Assembly: GCA_002405525.1 (NCBI GenBank)
Contig: DHLY01000163.1
Coordinates: 56,262-62,456, forward strand
DNA length: 6,195 nucleotides
From: Proteobacteria bacterium UBA4656
GTDB taxonomy: Bacteria > Pseudomonadota > Gammaproteobacteria > Xanthomonadales > Ahniellaceae
Direction: 5' to 3'
The notes below the pieces were generated by a model. The model was not told the DNA's origin, did not search any database, and saw only the letters and a list, made by a program, of their open reading frames with translations. Position 1 is the stretch's first letter. Every line of letters begins with the position of its first letter. Positions 5,539-6,195 of this stretch are shown piece after piece. A program made the translations under genes and the position numbers.

Positions 5539-6195
5539 ATGAACGACATGGCGAAGAACGTGCTGGTGTGGCTGGTGATCGGTCTCGTGCTGATGACCGT
5601 CTTCCAGAGCCTGTCCCAGCGCGCCGGCATTACGCCGGAGCTCACCTACTCGGAGTTCCTGCGCGAGGTCCGTTCGGACAACGTCGCGCGGGTGACCATT
5701 GCCGAGGACCGGATGAGCATCTCCGGAGAGAAGCGCGACGGGACCGCGTTCCGCACCAATGCGCCGTTCGACCCGAAGATGATCGACGATCTGGTCGCGC
5801 ACGAGGTCAGCATCAAGCAGGAGCCGCCGCGGCAGAGCAACCTGCTTCTCGACATCCTCATCTCCTCGCTGCCGTTCCTCATCTTCATCGCGGTTTTCGT
5901 CTACTTCATGCGCCAGATGCAGTCCGGCGGCGGCGGTCGCGGTGCGATGTCGTTCGGGCGGTCGCGCGCGCGCCTTCAGGGCGAGGATCAGGTCAAGATC
6001 ACGTTCGCCGACGTGGCCGGCGTGGACGAGGCCAAGGAGGAGGTCAGAGAGCTGGTGGAGTTCCTGCGCGATCCCGGCAAGTTCCAGAAGCTCGGCGGGC
6101 GCATCCCGCGCGGCGTGCTGATGGTCGGCTCGCCCGGCACCGGCAAGACCCTGCTCGCCAAAGCCATCGCTGGCGAGGCCAAGGTCCCGTTCTTC
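5539..6195 (+). CDS. ftsH: FtsH, membrane AAA+ zinc metalloprotease, 5' third only
   Basis: FtsH is an inner-membrane, ATP-driven hexameric protease that degrades damaged membrane proteins and regulators such as LpxC and sigma-32 in E. coli. I read 219 codons, open at the window edge, out of an expected 640 or so. The order is TM1 (about 7-25), a periplasmic domain containing [20 protein letters not shown] (35-54), TM2 (about 102-124, [20 protein letters not shown] within it), a Gly-rich linker [17 protein letters not shown] (129-145), then the start of the AAA domain at [16 protein letters not shown] (154-169). Walker A is GSPGTGKT (197-204); most FtsH have GPPGTGKT, but Ser at the second position still fits GxxxxGKT. 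The zinc site HEXXH lies beyond the window. It follows rlmE by 21 bases with no room for a promoter in the gap. Confidence 0.97.
   Translation, partial: MNDMAKNVLVWLVIGLVLMTVFQSLSQRAGITPELTYSEFLREVRSDNVARVTIAEDRMSISGEKRDGTAFRTNAPFDPKMIDDLVAHEVSIKQEPPRQSNLLLDILISSLPFLIFIAVFVYFMRQMQSGGGGRGAMSFGRSRARLQGEDQVKITFADVAGVDEAKEEVRELVEFLRDPGKFQKLGGRIPRGVLMVGSPGTGKTLLAKAIAGEAKVPFF

Noticed and set aside
4672..5802. 376-codon open frame on the minus strand across rlmE and the start of ftsH
   Set aside because: rlmE has an intact catalytic tetrad and ftsH has clear domains on the plus strand; the antisense product has shadow composition and spans several genes.

Overview
The window is very GC-rich and almost fully packed with protein-coding genes. 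It looks like chromosomal DNA of a gammaproteobacterium, most likely from the Xanthomonadaceae/Lysobacterales (inference). Two things point there. The yhbY / rlmE-ftsH arrangement, with yhbY divergent from rlmE-ftsH, is the classic gammaproteobacterial order. A kynureninase-KMO pair of the 3-hydroxykynurenine type is known from xanthomonads, which make NAD from tryptophan. I saw no mobile elements, CRISPR arrays, tRNAs or rRNAs.

Region 1 (1-2581, minus strand) holds kynU (kynureninase) followed by kmo (kynurenine 3-monooxygenase). The two overlap by four bases, so they are probably translationally coupled. kmo runs off the left edge, missing only its last few residues. Together they turn kynurenine into 3-hydroxyanthranilate. 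The active-site residues of KynU match the human, 3-hydroxykynurenine-preferring type.

Region 2 (2582-2702) is a 121-base divergent control region. It carries a candidate sigma-70 promoter on each strand and a repeated GATGACGC motif.

Region 3 (2703-4122 and beyond, plus strand) holds a DUF1232/YkvA-like protein with a basic tail, an 80-residue two-helix membrane protein, and a GNAT acetyltransferase whose start overlaps the membrane-protein gene by 14 bases. The GNAT frame has no stop at its natural end. It continues about 440 bases antisense through the next gene, just past a run of seven G.

Region 4 (4123-4805, minus strand) holds yhbY (ribosome-assembly RNA-binding protein) followed after 5 bases by a Mth938-like/DUF498 protein.

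Region 5 (4806-6195, plus strand) begins with a 73-base divergent gap containing two mutually exclusive hairpins. Then come rlmE (23S rRNA 2'-O-methyltransferase) and the first third of ftsH (membrane AAA+ protease), cut by the right edge.

Most of the window is ordinary housekeeping and NAD-pathway sequence. I found no convincing novel system. The points most worth a second look are the GNAT read-through, the rlmE leader, and the KynU specificity residues.
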